Positions 1 through 8,776 of a DNA stretch of 64,000 nucleotides are shown here, piece after piece. Each line of letters starts with the position of its first letter. Positions within the stretch are counted from its first letter, which is position 1. Origin of the DNA: an uncultured Candidatus Melainabacteria bacterium. Lineage in GTDB: Bacteria > Cyanobacteriota > Vampirovibrionia > Gastranaerophilales > Gastranaerophilaceae. The notes under the pieces are model-generated. The model saw nothing but the letters and a program-made list of their open reading frames with translations. It did no database searches and was not told the origin of the DNA. The DNA lies in the NCBI GenBank assembly GCA_932182025.1, contig CAKNXK010000013.1, positions 20,274 through 84,273 on the forward strand. Reading direction: 5' to 3'. The translations under genes and the position numbers were made by a program.

Positions 1-1134
1 TACATCAAATTTTCTTCCCTTAGTCTTAAGTTCTTTTTCAAAAAACATGCCTGCATCCATGTTGTGAAGCTCAACATTTTTTATCCCATTCTCTTTTATC
101 ATCTTAGATGCTAAGTCAACTGAAGCCTTAACTTCCTCAACACTTACAACCTTTTTTGCAACATCCGACAAACAAATACCAAAGGTTGTAATACCAGCAT
201 AAGCATCCAAAACAAGCGGATTTTCGAAGTTATTTTCAATATAATCTTTTACAAATCTAAAAATATTATCAGCACTCTTAGGATTTACCTGAAAGAAAGT
301 TTCTGCACCGACCTTAAAAACCTTATCGCAAAGCTGTTCTTCTATATAGCTTTCACCTTCAATAATTTGAGTTTCTTTACCGAGAATTAAATTAGTTTTT
401 TGTGAATTAAAATTAACTCCAACACCTGCAATATTATCAAGTTCTGTATAAATCCTATTAGCAAGTTTTTTCAGTTTATCAAAAACTCTTGTAGAGTTTA
501 CAACAAGAATAACCAGATTTTTACCATTATAAGCAGAAGAACGGATTACAACATGTCTCAAATCTCCGGCATGACTTTTTTCTTTATAGCCACTAATACC
601 GCATTCTTGAGCTGCTGTACGTATAAATTCAATAATTCTGTCACAATATTCAGGTTGAATCGGACAGTATTTAATATTTACCAATTCATGAGAAGCCGGT
701 TTATAATAACCTGCAAGTATTCTTTTTGAATCTCTTGTTTCGGAAACAGGGTATTGAATCTTATGACGATATTCTTTATTCTGAGGACTTGATATAACAT
801 CCCGCACCTCAACATTACCCCCATAAATCGAGCGCATTGTATCTTCAACAATCTCTTTTTTAAGTTTTAACTGATATTCATAATCAATAAATTGAAGCTG
901 GCATGCACCACAAACATTTTGCATAGGACAAAACGGCTTTACTCTGTAAGGAGATGGTTCAATAAGTTCGATAATTTTTGCATTAGCAAAGTTTTTATTC
1001 TTTTTATTAATTTGTACCCTTGCTTTGTCACCGGGACATGCACCTTCAACAAAGAGAACATAACCATCATTCTTGGCAATTCCATAACCAAGATTTGAAA
1101 GCTTTTCAATTTCGACATTAAGTTCTATTTGCAT
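1..1134 (-). CDS. rlmD: 23S rRNA (uracil-5-)-methyltransferase RlmD-like, 3' end cut by window edge
   Basis: This SAM-dependent enzyme is predicted to make 5-methyluridine in 23S rRNA (the RlmD/RumA reaction, U1939 in E. coli). I translated it by hand: 378 residues are visible and the C-terminus lies beyond base 1. Residues 1-60 look like the N-terminal TRAM-type RNA-binding domain. A Cys cluster (C69, C75, C78 in CPMQNVCGACQLQ, then a Cys in IKYCPIQ) matches the family's [4Fe-4S] site. The SAM-binding motif reads VLDAYAGITTFG, preceded by the conserved FFQVNP. The catalytic Cys region is outside the window. The start ATG at 1134 overlaps the upstream exonuclease stop by 10 bp, so the two are co-transcribed. 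RlmC or TrmA specificity cannot be excluded without the C-terminus. Confidence 0.85.
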   Translation of the reverse strand, partial: MQIELNVEIEKLSNLGYGIAKNDGYVLFVEGACPGDKARVQINKKNKNFANAKIIELIEPSPYRVKPFCPMQNVCGACQLQFIDYEYQLKLKKEIVEDTMRSIYGGNVEVRDVISSPQNKEYRHKIQYPVSETRDSKRILAGYYKPASHELVNIKYCPIQPEYCDRIIEFIRTAAQECGISGYKEKSHAGDLRHVVIRSSAYNGKNLVILVVNSTRVFDKLKKLANRIYTELDNIAGVGVNFNSQKTNLILGKETQIIEGESYIEEQLCDKVFKVGAETFFQVNPKSADNIFRFVKDYIENNFENPLVLDAYAGITTFGICLSDVAKKVVSVEEVKASVDLASKMIKENGIKNVELHNMDAGMFFEKELKTKGRKFDV

Positions 1135-2042
1135 GGTTTAATCACTTGAATATTTCTGGTTTCTGTTAATTCCTGACGAGCATCCTTGATAATCTGTTTA
1201 TACTCTTCTGACAAGCTTAAACCGTTGCAAAGTCTATCGATAAATCCATTATTGAGTTTAACAGCTTTTTCTAAAGCACCGACACTTTCTAATACATCTT
1301 TAACATCATTGAACTCATAACCAAAAGAGTGTTTAGACTGATAGACCATCATCTCACCGGTTTCAGCCTCTAATGGAGCTCCACCAAGTTCAAAGTGAAG
1401 TTTAAATACTGATTTTAAATCTTGTAATTCTGCTTGCATAGTTGCAATACTTTGTTGTATTCTCAAATATCTGTCAAATAGATAATCAACATTCTCTAAC
1501 TGTTTTTTTTGCCAATCAAGTCTTTGAAGATAAAGTTTTTTAAGTTTTGGATAAGCTAGTGCCAAGCCCATTGTATCAGCCATTGCTCTATGATGATTAT
1601 TAAGCTCTACATTGAACCTGTTTGTTAATGCTTCTAACCCGTGAGATTCCAAATCAGGAGCAATTTCTTTGAACATAATTTGGGTATCGATTCTAGGGTT
1701 TTTCAAAGTTTCACCCATTATACGTTTCTTTGCTTCATTTAAGAATGAATAGTCAAAAATTGCGTTATGAGCAACAATCGGATAATCTCCGATAAATTCA
1801 AGAATTTTAGGTAAAGCTTCTTCTTCAGTCGGAGCATCTGCAACCATTTCTTCAGTAATCCCATGTACTGCCATAGAAGATTTTCTAATATGCTGATGCG
1901 GATTAATAAGAGTTTGGAACTCATCTTTAATTTTTCCGTTTTCAAGCCTTACAGCAGCAAATTCAATAATTCTTTCTCTTGTATAGTCTAACCCTGTGGT
2001 TTCTGTATCAAGTACTATTTCTATTTCTTTTTTTCTCGGCAT
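1125..2042 (-). CDS. DnaQ-like (DEDDh) 3'-5' exonuclease
   Basis: 305 residues. The first ~170 form a DEDDh exonuclease domain like the proofreading epsilon subunit of DNA polymerase III. Exo I is VLDTETTGLD (Asp and Glu near residues 12 and 14), Exo II is around VAHNAIFDYSFL, and Exo III is HHRAMAD with the His and Asp. The remaining ~130 residues are helical and not recognised, so this may be a stand-alone exonuclease rather than the polymerase subunit. A GAGG ribosome binding site precedes the ATG. It is followed by the overlapping rRNA methyltransferase gene. The substrate (DNA proofreading, DNA repair or RNA) is not determined by the sequence. Confidence 0.85.
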   Translation of the reverse strand: MPRKKEIEIVLDTETTGLDYTRERIIEFAAVRLENGKIKDEFQTLINPHQHIRKSSMAVHGITEEMVADAPTEEEALPKILEFIGDYPIVAHNAIFDYSFLNEAKKRIMGETLKNPRIDTQIMFKEIAPDLESHGLEALTNRFNVELNNHHRAMADTMGLALAYPKLKKLYLQRLDWQKKQLENVDYLFDRYLRIQQSIATMQAELQDLKSVFKLHFELGGAPLEAETGEMMVYQSKHSFGYEFNDVKDVLESVGALEKAVKLNNGFIDRLCNGLSLSEEYKQIIKDARQELTETRNIQVIKPCK

Positions 2043-2117
2043 TTTTTATCCTCTGGAGGTAAGTCTAATTACCCTTTTTACTCCTCTGGCAATATGATAG
2101 CATAAACATTAAAGATA

Positions 2118-2126
2118 TGCTAATAT
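2118..2126 (+). promoter_or_regulatory. Extended -10 promoter element for trxA
   Basis: TGCTAATAT is an extended -10 (TGn then TAATAT) placed 25 bp before the trxA ATG, leaving room for a strong AAAGGAGG ribosome binding site. No good -35 hexamer is present at 17 bp, which is usual for extended -10 promoters. Confidence 0.4.
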
Positions 2127-2150
2127 TAGGAGATATAAAAGGAGGATATT

Positions 2151-2468
2151 ATGGTTCAAGAAATTAATACAGAAAACTTTGATAAAGAAGTTATTTCTCA
2201 CGAAGGCGTTATCGTAGTAGATTTTTTTGCAAATTGGTGCGGTCCATGCAGAAAACTTGGTCCTATTTTGGAAGAAGTTGAACAGGAGTTGTCTTCAAAA
2301 GTTAAATTTGCAAAAATTAATACAGATGACAATTTAGAAATGGCAAAAAAATATCAGGTTAGCGGACTTCCAACATTAATGGTATTTAAAGACGGAGAAA
2401 CCGTTGAAAGAATGGTAGGCTTAATGCCAAAGAATTCAATTATAACAAATATTGAAAAACATGTTTAA
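2151..2468 (+). CDS. trxA: Thioredoxin
   Basis: A cytoplasmic dithiol-disulfide oxidoreductase of 105 residues, the usual thioredoxin length. The active site WCGPC is at residues 29-33 within DFFANWCGPC, and the conserved cis-proline is in SGLPTL (P74). A strong AAAGGAGG ribosome binding site lies 6 nt before the ATG. It is a single-gene unit: it has its own extended -10 and ends directly in a terminator shared with the convergent ugd gene. Confidence 0.97.
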   Translation: MVQEINTENFDKEVISHEGVIVVDFFANWCGPCRKLGPILEEVEQELSSKVKFAKINTDDNLEMAKKYQVSGLPTLMVFKDGETVERMVGLMPKNSIITNIEKHV

Positions 2469-2499
2469 AAAAAAGGGACTTTCTAAGTCCCTTTTTTTT
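2467..2499. terminator. Bidirectional rho-independent terminator between trxA and ugd
   Basis: A perfect 7-bp stem GGGACTT/AAGTCCC with a TCT loop (2475-2491), flanked by an A tract on the left and a T tract on the right, so it can terminate trxA on the + strand and ugd on the - strand. Confidence 0.9.
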
Positions 2500-2500
2500 A

Positions 2501-3802
2501 TTATCTTCCTATGCAAATATATTCAAATCCTTTTTCTTTTAATCTTTGCGGGTCATACTGATTTCTACCATCAAAAATCAAAGGATTATTCATTAATGAT
2601 TTCATTTTCTCAAAATCCGGACGTCTGAATTCGTTCCATTCTGTTAATAATAATAGCGCATCAACATTTTCCAATGCTTCATAAGAATTTTTTGAATAAA
2701 TAATTGAGTCTTTCAAATACAACTTTTGAGAAGTTTCCATTGCTTTAGGGTCGTATGCTTTAACCTTTGCACCCAATTTCAATAATTCACTAATAATCGT
2801 AATAGCAGGCGCCTCACGCATGTCATTTGTTTTCGGTTTAAATGCCAATCCCCAAACTCCGAAGGTTTTTCCGCTGAGGTTTTCACCAAACTTATCCGTA
2901 ATCTTTTTGACAAAATGTTCACGCTGCATGCGATTAATCTTATTAACTGATTTAACAAGAGGCATGTCGCATCCAAATTCATTTCCTGTATTAATCAAAG
3001 CTTCTATATCTTTAGGGAAACAGCTTCCTCCATAACCAATACCGGGGAATAAAAATCTATTACCAATTCTTGTATCAGTTGACATGCCCACCCTTACCAT
3101 TTCGGCATCAGCACCAACCTTTTCGCAAAGATTTGCGATTTCGTTCATAAATGAAATTTTTGTTGCCAAAAAAGAATTGGATGCATATTTTGTCATTTCT
3201 GCGGATTTAACATCCATAAGAATAATTCTATTGGCAGTTCTTAAAAACGGAGAATATATTTCCTGCATAAGTCTTGTTGCTTTCTCAGAATTAGAACCAA
3301 TAATAACTCTATCAGGGGAAAGAAAGTCATCAACAGCATTACCTTGTTTCAAGAACTCTGGATTAGAAACTACATCAAAGGGGTAAATAGTATTAGCCTG
3401 AATTAATTCACCTACTTTCTGAGCGGTACCAACCGGCACGGTAGATTTATTAACAATAACCTTATATTCATTCATTGATTTAGCAATTTGTTCTGCAACG
3501 GCAAACACCCCGCTTAAATCTGCAGCACCGTTTTCATCTTGAGGAGTGCCTACTGCAATAAAACAAACCTGAGAGTTTTTTACAGCATTATCCAAATCAT
3601 ACGAAAAACTTAAACGATTTTCCTGCATATTAGATTTAACAAGTTCATCAAGCCCCGGCTCATATATTGGTATAATTCCCTGCTTAAGCTGCTCTAATTT
3701 ATCAATATTATTATCAACACAAATAACATTATTCCCCATATCAGCAAGGCATGCACCAGCTACTAAGCCGACATAACCAGTCCCAATTACTGTTAAATTC
3801 AT
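2501..3802 (-). CDS. ugd: UDP-glucose 6-dehydrogenase
   Basis: Oxidises UDP-glucose to UDP-glucuronate with NAD+. 433 residues, a normal length for the family. The Rossmann motif GTGYVGLV starts at residue 7; the substrate-domain motif VGTPQ is near residue 84; the catalytic cysteine is C261 in GYGGSCFPKD; the C-terminal UDP-binding domain contains KTNDMREAP. AAGGGAGT lies upstream of the ATG. UDP-glucuronate is the substrate of the UDP-xylose synthase encoded at 18051-18992, so the two probably act in one sugar-nucleotide path for surface glycans. It is not in an operon with glycosyltransferases here. Confidence 0.95.
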   Translation of the reverse strand: MNLTVIGTGYVGLVAGACLADMGNNVICVDNNIDKLEQLKQGIIPIYEPGLDELVKSNMQENRLSFSYDLDNAVKNSQVCFIAVGTPQDENGAADLSGVFAVAEQIAKSMNEYKVIVNKSTVPVGTAQKVGELIQANTIYPFDVVSNPEFLKQGNAVDDFLSPDRVIIGSNSEKATRLMQEIYSPFLRTANRIILMDVKSAEMTKYASNSFLATKISFMNEIANLCEKVGADAEMVRVGMSTDTRIGNRFLFPGIGYGGSCFPKDIEALINTGNEFGCDMPLVKSVNKINRMQREHFVKKITDKFGENLSGKTFGVWGLAFKPKTNDMREAPAITIISELLKLGAKVKAYDPKAMETSQKLYLKDSIIYSKNSYEALENVDALLLLTEWNEFRRPDFEKMKSLMNNPLIFDGRNQYDPQRLKEKGFEYICIGR

Positions 3803-3852
3803 ATATCCAGACTCCCTTTTTACATTTATTATAATAACATAAAAATAAATAC

Positions 3853-3881
3853 TTGATTTTAAAAAATGTCCATGATAAATT
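3853..3881 (+). promoter_or_regulatory. Putative promoter of the tRNA-Ile gene
   Basis: TTGATT (3853-3858), 17-bp spacer, TAAATT (3876-3881), 54 bp before the mature tRNA 5' end. A small GGGG/CCCC hairpin follows in the leader (about 3895-3912). Confidence 0.5.
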
Positions 3882-3934
3882 AGATTTTGTTGGGAGGGGT
3901 AAAAGAAACCCCACTAGCTGAAAGATTCTAACAA

Positions 3935-4008
<74 letters not shown>

Positions 4009-4011
4009 TAT

Positions 4012-4043
4012 AAAAAAGACTTCTTATAAAAGAAGTCTTTTTT
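4012..4043. terminator. Bidirectional terminator after tRNA-Ile
   Basis: Perfect 14-bp stem (A6 then GACTTCTT, loop ATAA, AAGAAGTC then T6). Its right arm overlaps the stop codon of the convergent hypothetical gene at 4042, so it likely serves both strands. Confidence 0.9.
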
Positions 4044-4335
4044 ATTTTAAACACTGACTACCTTTAAAATAAGATTTGTGAATTTCATTTTCTTTAGCAC
4101 GTTCATGCTCAATTGAATCCATCGTCATCAACTCAGCCTCTTGCCAAATTTTCAAATCTTCAACCCCGGATTTTTTTAATTCCTCATACTTATCGGGATT
4201 ATAACGTCTTACCATGTTTTGTGTCCACCACAGTTTCTGTTGATTTTCCCAACGCGCCTCATTATAAATCCAGGTTGGAATCAAAGCCGCTCCGGAAATC
4301 AAAGTTGTTAAACCTAATGCTTTTAATAATTTCAT
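4042..4335 (-). CDS. Small hypothetical protein with N-terminal hydrophobic segment
   Basis: 97 residues, family not recognised. Residues 2-22 are hydrophobic (LLKALGLTTLISGAALIPTW) and could be a signal peptide or a membrane anchor. The rest is charged and Trp-rich, with ENQQKLWWTQNMVRRYNP, and predicted helical. I chose the ATG at 4335; a GTG directly before it (4338) is an alternative, and a GGGG-type ribosome binding site lies upstream. The stop overlaps the tRNA terminator. It lies just downstream of the 481-residue hypothetical on the same strand (9 bp gap), so the two may be co-expressed. Confidence 0.65.
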   Translation of the reverse strand: MKLLKALGLTTLISGAALIPTWIYNEARWENQQKLWWTQNMVRRYNPDKYEELKKSGVEDLKIWQEAELMTMDSIEHERAKENEIHKSYFKGSQCLK

Positions 4336-4344
4336 CACAAACCC

Positions 4345-5790
4345 CTATTTTTTAGTTAATTCTATCATAGGAATTACACTAAGTCTTTTTTTAAGAATTG
4401 TTAAGTACTCTTTAAGTCCAGATGAATCGATTTCCTCTTGAGAATGATAATTCGTTTTCAACTCTGTTCTTTTACTTCTGCCTAAGCTTGTTGCATTAAA
4501 CTTAACAAGCTTATCTCCATTTACAAAAAAGCTTTTACCAATATTACCATTACGTTTTTCAACAATAATCTTCATACATTGTTCACCAGCCATTACAGGA
4601 AAACTTAAATGCAGAGTTTCACCATTATCATTAACATTTTTAAATATTAATGATGGACTGCCATCTCTGGTATCTACATCATATTTTTGCTTAAAAGCTT
4701 TTTTTCTTGGTGCATCCTTAATTTTCAACATTTTAGCTTTACAATTATCAAACATAGATTTTACACTTTTGATAATTGTTAATGTTTTTCTATCAATAAT
4801 TCCTATATCACCTGTTGACAAATGCGCTTTATAAGCATTAAGTTCTGTAATTTTTACTTTTAAATACTCATTATATTGTTCCAATTCACGTCTGAGCAGT
4901 TCTAATTTTGGAGCAAACAGCGGAGAATTCAGTTCCTGCTGTGTATAGTAAACAGCCGTACTGCCTAATTTATATATTTTGCCCAAATTCTTTTCTTTTA
5001 ATACCCTGTTTTTAGGGTCAACAATAATCATTTGCGGTTTATCATCAGAATTCTCAGATATACCAATTACTAAATGTTGTTGATTTGCTGCTATTGTAAT
5101 AATATTCACAGAATAATTTAAATTTTGCGAGCCGACATCCGCAAATTTAAGCTGATATGAACCATTATTGCTTGGTCTGGCATGTGGATAAGAGTTTTTA
5201 ATTTTTGAACGCGTTACACCGTTTTGTATTGATGCAAGTCTTTCTTGTATCTCATAAAATAAGGATTTTATATCATCAGCTGTTTTAGCATTTTCTTGAG
5301 ATAAAACGGCTTTTGGTGTTATTTTTTGTAAAACTTCATTAATTTCAGGGAGTCTAAAAAATCTCCTTAGTTGAAGAATTGGGAAATCCAATTTCTCAAA
5401 AACAGATGTTAAGAAATCTTCAACCGAAACCGAACGGGAATCAAAACCGCGAGTTTCAACAATATCGCTATCTTTAAGCTCTACATATTTAAAATCTTCC
5501 CTATTATTTGCGCTAAGTTCCCTAATTTTAAGGGTTAAACGATCCGGTGAAAACAATTTCACAATACTATCACCGCAAAGGATACTAATTCCACCTTCTT
5601 TATAAATACTATCAACACCAAGTTTTTCACGCATTGCTGCAATAGCATTTTTTGCGCCGGCACATCTGGTTGCCTTATTTAATTTTTGAATATTTGGATT
5701 AACCTCTTGAAGAGCTGATGTAATAACTCTTGATTGGTTAAGTAATGTATAAGAAATTCTTTGATTTCCGCGAAAATTAGGATTTAGCAT
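4345..5790 (-). CDS. Hypothetical protein with N-terminal NFRG motif
   Basis: 481 residues; I do not recognise a family. There is no signal peptide or clear membrane segment. The N-terminus MLNPNFRGNQRISY carries the short NF-x-G-type motif also seen on three other unrelated proteins in this window. The middle (roughly 140-210) contains Q/E-rich helical stretches; the C-terminal half is beta-rich with SLIFKNVNDNGETLHLSF. No obvious ribosome binding site precedes the ATG. It starts 15 bp after the PnuC-like gene on the same strand, which suggests an operon, but nothing in it points to NAD metabolism. Confidence 0.7.
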   Translation of the reverse strand: MLNPNFRGNQRISYTLLNQSRVITSALQEVNPNIQKLNKATRCAGAKNAIAAMREKLGVDSIYKEGGISILCGDSIVKLFSPDRLTLKIRELSANNREDFKYVELKDSDIVETRGFDSRSVSVEDFLTSVFEKLDFPILQLRRFFRLPEINEVLQKITPKAVLSQENAKTADDIKSLFYEIQERLASIQNGVTRSKIKNSYPHARPSNNGSYQLKFADVGSQNLNYSVNIITIAANQQHLVIGISENSDDKPQMIIVDPKNRVLKEKNLGKIYKLGSTAVYYTQQELNSPLFAPKLELLRRELEQYNEYLKVKITELNAYKAHLSTGDIGIIDRKTLTIIKSVKSMFDNCKAKMLKIKDAPRKKAFKQKYDVDTRDGSPSLIFKNVNDNGETLHLSFPVMAGEQCMKIIVEKRNGNIGKSFFVNGDKLVKFNATSLGRSKRTELKTNYHSQEEIDSSGLKEYLTILKKRLSVIPMIELTKK

Positions 5791-5805
5791 ATTGATATAA
5801 AACTG

Positions 5806-6486
5806 CTAAATATTATTTTTGCTATTTTTAATCTCTTTTCTCCAAACAAAATAAAAATAAAACGCAAGAATTAAATAAACAGACCACATAATAATTGTAG
5901 AATAAACTCTTGCTCCATTTAAAGCTACATAACTCCACATTATTAATGACAAAAAGTTAACAACCATCCAAAAAATCCATTGCTCAATTGAGCGCCTTAC
6001 GGTCAAATACATTCCGCCCACAGAACAAACAGTCGTAACACTATCCAAAATCGGATGAGTATCATTAAAATATCTTAAAACAACTGATGTCAAAATAATT
6101 AAAATAACCGTTAAACAAACAAGAATATTTAATTCTTTTTTAGGCAAATACCTTTTTACAATCTCTTTTTTACCCTCTTTTAGATTTTTATTCCATTGAA
6201 AAAAGCCTAAAATCTGCATTGGAATATAATAACAAAGATAAAGTATTAAATTTCCCCACAACATATTCTGAAAAGAAAGATAAGAATAAAATCCTGAACC
6301 AGTTACTCCAAATAAATAGCAGATAGGATTTCCTTTTCCTGCAATAAAAGTATAAGTAATCCCGCATATAGCATTAATTGTTGCGGCAAAGCTATCCTGG
6401 CGCAAAAAAGAATGAATTATTATAAATAATATCACCAAAGCCAAAAAGATTATTTCAGAATTTTTCCAACCTTTAATCTTAACCAT
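5806..6486 (-). CDS. pnuC: PnuC-like nicotinamide riboside/vitamin transporter
   Basis: 226 residues with about seven hydrophobic segments, the size and topology of the PnuC family, which moves nicotinamide riboside (or thiamine in PnuT relatives) by facilitated diffusion. Family features include the glycine/aromatic N-terminal part (ITYTFIAGKGNPICYLFG), QILGFFQWNKN, and the later RRSIEQWIFWMVVN, where tryptophans stack on the substrate. The start codon is only 24 bp from the divergent gene at 6511, so the promoters must overlap. The exact vitamin is not determined; no adjacent riboswitch or kinase gene is visible. Confidence 0.85.
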   Translation of the reverse strand: MVKIKGWKNSEIIFLALVILFIIIHSFLRQDSFAATINAICGITYTFIAGKGNPICYLFGVTGSGFYSYLSFQNMLWGNLILYLCYYIPMQILGFFQWNKNLKEGKKEIVKRYLPKKELNILVCLTVILIILTSVVLRYFNDTHPILDSVTTVCSVGGMYLTVRRSIEQWIFWMVVNFLSLIMWSYVALNGARVYSTIIMWSVYLILAFYFYFVWRKEIKNSKNNI

Positions 6487-6510
6487 ATTTATGTTATCTA
6501 ATAAACAAAG

Positions 6511-7425
6511 ATGAAAGTAAATTCTAACAACAGGGATATCTCATTCAAAGGATTATATAACAGCAAAATTTTAAAAAAAGGATTAGAATTTGCTGCCGAT
6601 AATGGAGCACTTTTTGCTGCTACTACTACATTGGCACTGTCTTTAACAGCTCGCCCTGCCGTGATTTTAGCGACCCCAAAAACAGATAAAGAAAATAAAA
6701 AATTAGCATTTGCCAAATCTCTTGCATCAACTTTTATTGGCTATGCAATGATGTTTACACTATCAAAACCTTTAGCAAAGAAAATGAAAAATATTGATAA
6801 GTCTTTAACAAAAGAAACGATATCTAATCTAAAAGACGGCAAAGAAACACTTGCACAATCAAAAGCATACATACTTGCAACACAAATGTTTAAATTAGGC
6901 TTAGGAGTTGCAGCAGCTATTCCCAAAGCAATTCTGACAGCTGCAAGTGTTCCAATAGTCATGGATAACATTTATCCTGAAGAAAAAAACAAAAATTTAA
7001 GTTTTAAGGGGAATATCGCTAAAATTTTAAACAATAAAAAATATCAGGAATTTGCAAAAAAATACAAAAACACTAACTTTCCCATGCACACAATTGCCGC
7101 AAGTGACACTCTAACAACCGGAACTTTCATCTACAAAACCCAAAAAAGTAAAAAGATAAAAGAAGAAAGAAAAGATGCGCTATGCTATAATGCAGGTATA
7201 TCAACCGCATTAAGCATTATATCAGGCTATTTTACCGATAAAATTACAGACAAACCGACTGAAAACTTTATCAGCAAATTCAAAATAATAAATAAAAACG
7301 ACCCAAAACTGGACAAATACTTAGAAGGGATTAAAATAGCAAAACCAATTCTTATAATTGGAGGAATTTACTATATAATAATTCCTTTTATATCAACATT
7401 TCTTGCTGACAGAGTATCAAAATAA
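6511..7425 (+). CDS. Hypothetical protein with N-terminal SFKG motif and hydrophobic segments
   Basis: 304 residues, family not recognised. It starts MKVNSNNRDISFKGLYNS; ISFKG at residues 10-14 is the clearest example of the short N-terminal motif shared by several proteins here. Several moderately hydrophobic, Ala/Leu-rich stretches follow (around 27-50, 72-90, 127-155, 230-245 and 275-300), so it is probably membrane-associated. There is no signal peptide in front of the motif. It has no clear ribosome binding site. A candidate -10 (TAATAA) sits 6 nt before the ATG, so the transcript might be leaderless. It ends one base before a convergent small gene. Confidence 0.7.
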   Translation: MKVNSNNRDISFKGLYNSKILKKGLEFAADNGALFAATTTLALSLTARPAVILATPKTDKENKKLAFAKSLASTFIGYAMMFTLSKPLAKKMKNIDKSLTKETISNLKDGKETLAQSKAYILATQMFKLGLGVAAAIPKAILTAASVPIVMDNIYPEEKNKNLSFKGNIAKILNNKKYQEFAKKYKNTNFPMHTIAASDTLTTGTFIYKTQKSKKIKEERKDALCYNAGISTALSIISGYFTDKITDKPTENFISKFKIINKNDPKLDKYLEGIKIAKPILIIGGIYYIIIPFISTFLADRVSK

Positions 7426-7677
7426 CTATTCTTCGATTGTTAAACCGCCATCATTTTCTGCAGCAACTTCAATCAATCTATAAGCAAGATATGCTCCTAA
7501 AGCAACGGCTTTTAAGTCAATACCTTCATCATACTTTGCTACTTCTAATATAGCAGTATTAACCTCAGGATTTTCTTCCTTCAGATAATTAACCATATTC
7601 TTTCTCCAAGCTTGCACATCTTGAAAAACTTCACTAAAAATCTCTGATGAAATTTCCTCTGTTATGATTGGTAACAT
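7426..7677 (-). CDS. Small acidic hypothetical protein
   Basis: 83 residues, no recognised family. It is acidic and helical, ends in GGLTIEE and has no signal peptide. A clear AGGAG ribosome binding site 9 nt upstream of the ATG supports it as a real gene. It is convergent with the 304-residue hypothetical, with no gap between them. Confidence 0.65.
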   Translation of the reverse strand: MLPIITEEISSEIFSEVFQDVQAWRKNMVNYLKEENPEVNTAILEVAKYDEGIDLKAVALGAYLAYRLIEVAAENDGGLTIEE

Positions 7678-7789
7678 GCTCTTATTCTCCTATTTGTTCA
7701 GATTATATAATATTTTATAACATGTTACAATACACCAAAACAATGAGATAAAATTTTCCTGATATAATTATTAAAAAGGAAAACGGTAT

Positions 7790-8776
7790 ATGAAAAATAT
7801 AAAAGGTATAATTTTTTGTTCTTTATTTGCTCTTATTGCATATTTCACATGTATGTGCGGTTTTTGCCAAGCTATAAATCTAAATTCGTTAACATTTGCA
7901 ATAATTATAGGCATGTTTATAGGAAATATTTTTAATCGATTTATTCCTGAAAGCTTTAAATCAGGAATTGCATTTTCTGCTAAAAGATTATTAAGACTTG
8001 CAATCGTTTTATATGGATTTAGAATAACCTTTCAACAAATTTTTGCAGTTGGAATGCAAGGTTTCTGGGCTGATGTAATAATGCTTACATCTACATACTT
8101 GATTGGTTACTACCTTGGAACAAGAGTATTTAAATTAGACAAAGACTTATGCATGCTTACATCAATAGGCTCTTCTGTTTGCGGTGCAGCTGCTGTTTTA
8201 GGAACAGATGCAATGCTAAAAGCTGATTCGCATAAAGTTTCGCTTGCCGTTTCAACAGTTGTATTATTTGGTACAATTGCAATGTTTTTATATCCTATTT
8301 TAGCAGGATTAGGAATCCTGCCCCAAGAAATGTTCGGGATTTATATTGGTTCAACAGTGCACGAAGTTGCTCAAGTTGTCGCAGCGGGAAGCGCAATTTC
8401 GCCAGCAGTTTGTGATACAGCTGTTATTGTTAAATTAACAAGAGTAATGATGCTTGTACCATACCTTTTCTTACTTGGTTTATATTTATCAAAAAAATCT
8501 CACACAAAAAGAACAAAAGTCCCTATGCCATGGTTTGCAATAATGTTTATTGTTATGTGCGGATTTAATTCATTAAACATACTTCCTAATGCAGTAAAAA
8601 GCGGTATTATAGAATTCGACATATTCCTCTTAACTGTCGCAATGTTCGGACTTGGAGTCGAAACAAATTTTGATAAGATAAAAGGACTCGGTATTAAACC
8701 AATCTTACTAGCAGGAATAATGTTTATATGGCTTGTAGTCTTTGGAGCGATTATGAATTTTTCTTTCGTTTCTTAG
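7790..8776 (+). CDS. YeiH/UPF0324 family membrane protein (putative sulfate exporter family)
   Basis: 328 residues with about ten hydrophobic segments, typical of the YeiH (Cons_hypoth698) family, often annotated as a putative sulfate exporter. Family-typical stretches are LRLAIVLYGFRITFQQI, the Ser/Gly-rich SIGSSVCGAAAVLGTDAML and the YIGSTVHEVAQVVAAGSAIS region. The substrate is not established by the sequence. An extended -10 (TGATATAAT) and an AAAGGAAAA ribosome binding site precede the start. Its last 26 bp overlap the 3' end of the convergent tolC-like gene. Confidence 0.88.
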   Translation: MKNIKGIIFCSLFALIAYFTCMCGFCQAINLNSLTFAIIIGMFIGNIFNRFIPESFKSGIAFSAKRLLRLAIVLYGFRITFQQIFAVGMQGFWADVIMLTSTYLIGYYLGTRVFKLDKDLCMLTSIGSSVCGAAAVLGTDAMLKADSHKVSLAVSTVVLFGTIAMFLYPILAGLGILPQEMFGIYIGSTVHEVAQVVAAGSAISPAVCDTAVIVKLTRVMMLVPYLFLLGLYLSKKSHTKRTKVPMPWFAIMFIVMCGFNSLNILPNAVKSGIIEFDIFLLTVAMFGLGVETNFDKIKGLGIKPILLAGIMFIWLVVFGAIMNFSFVS

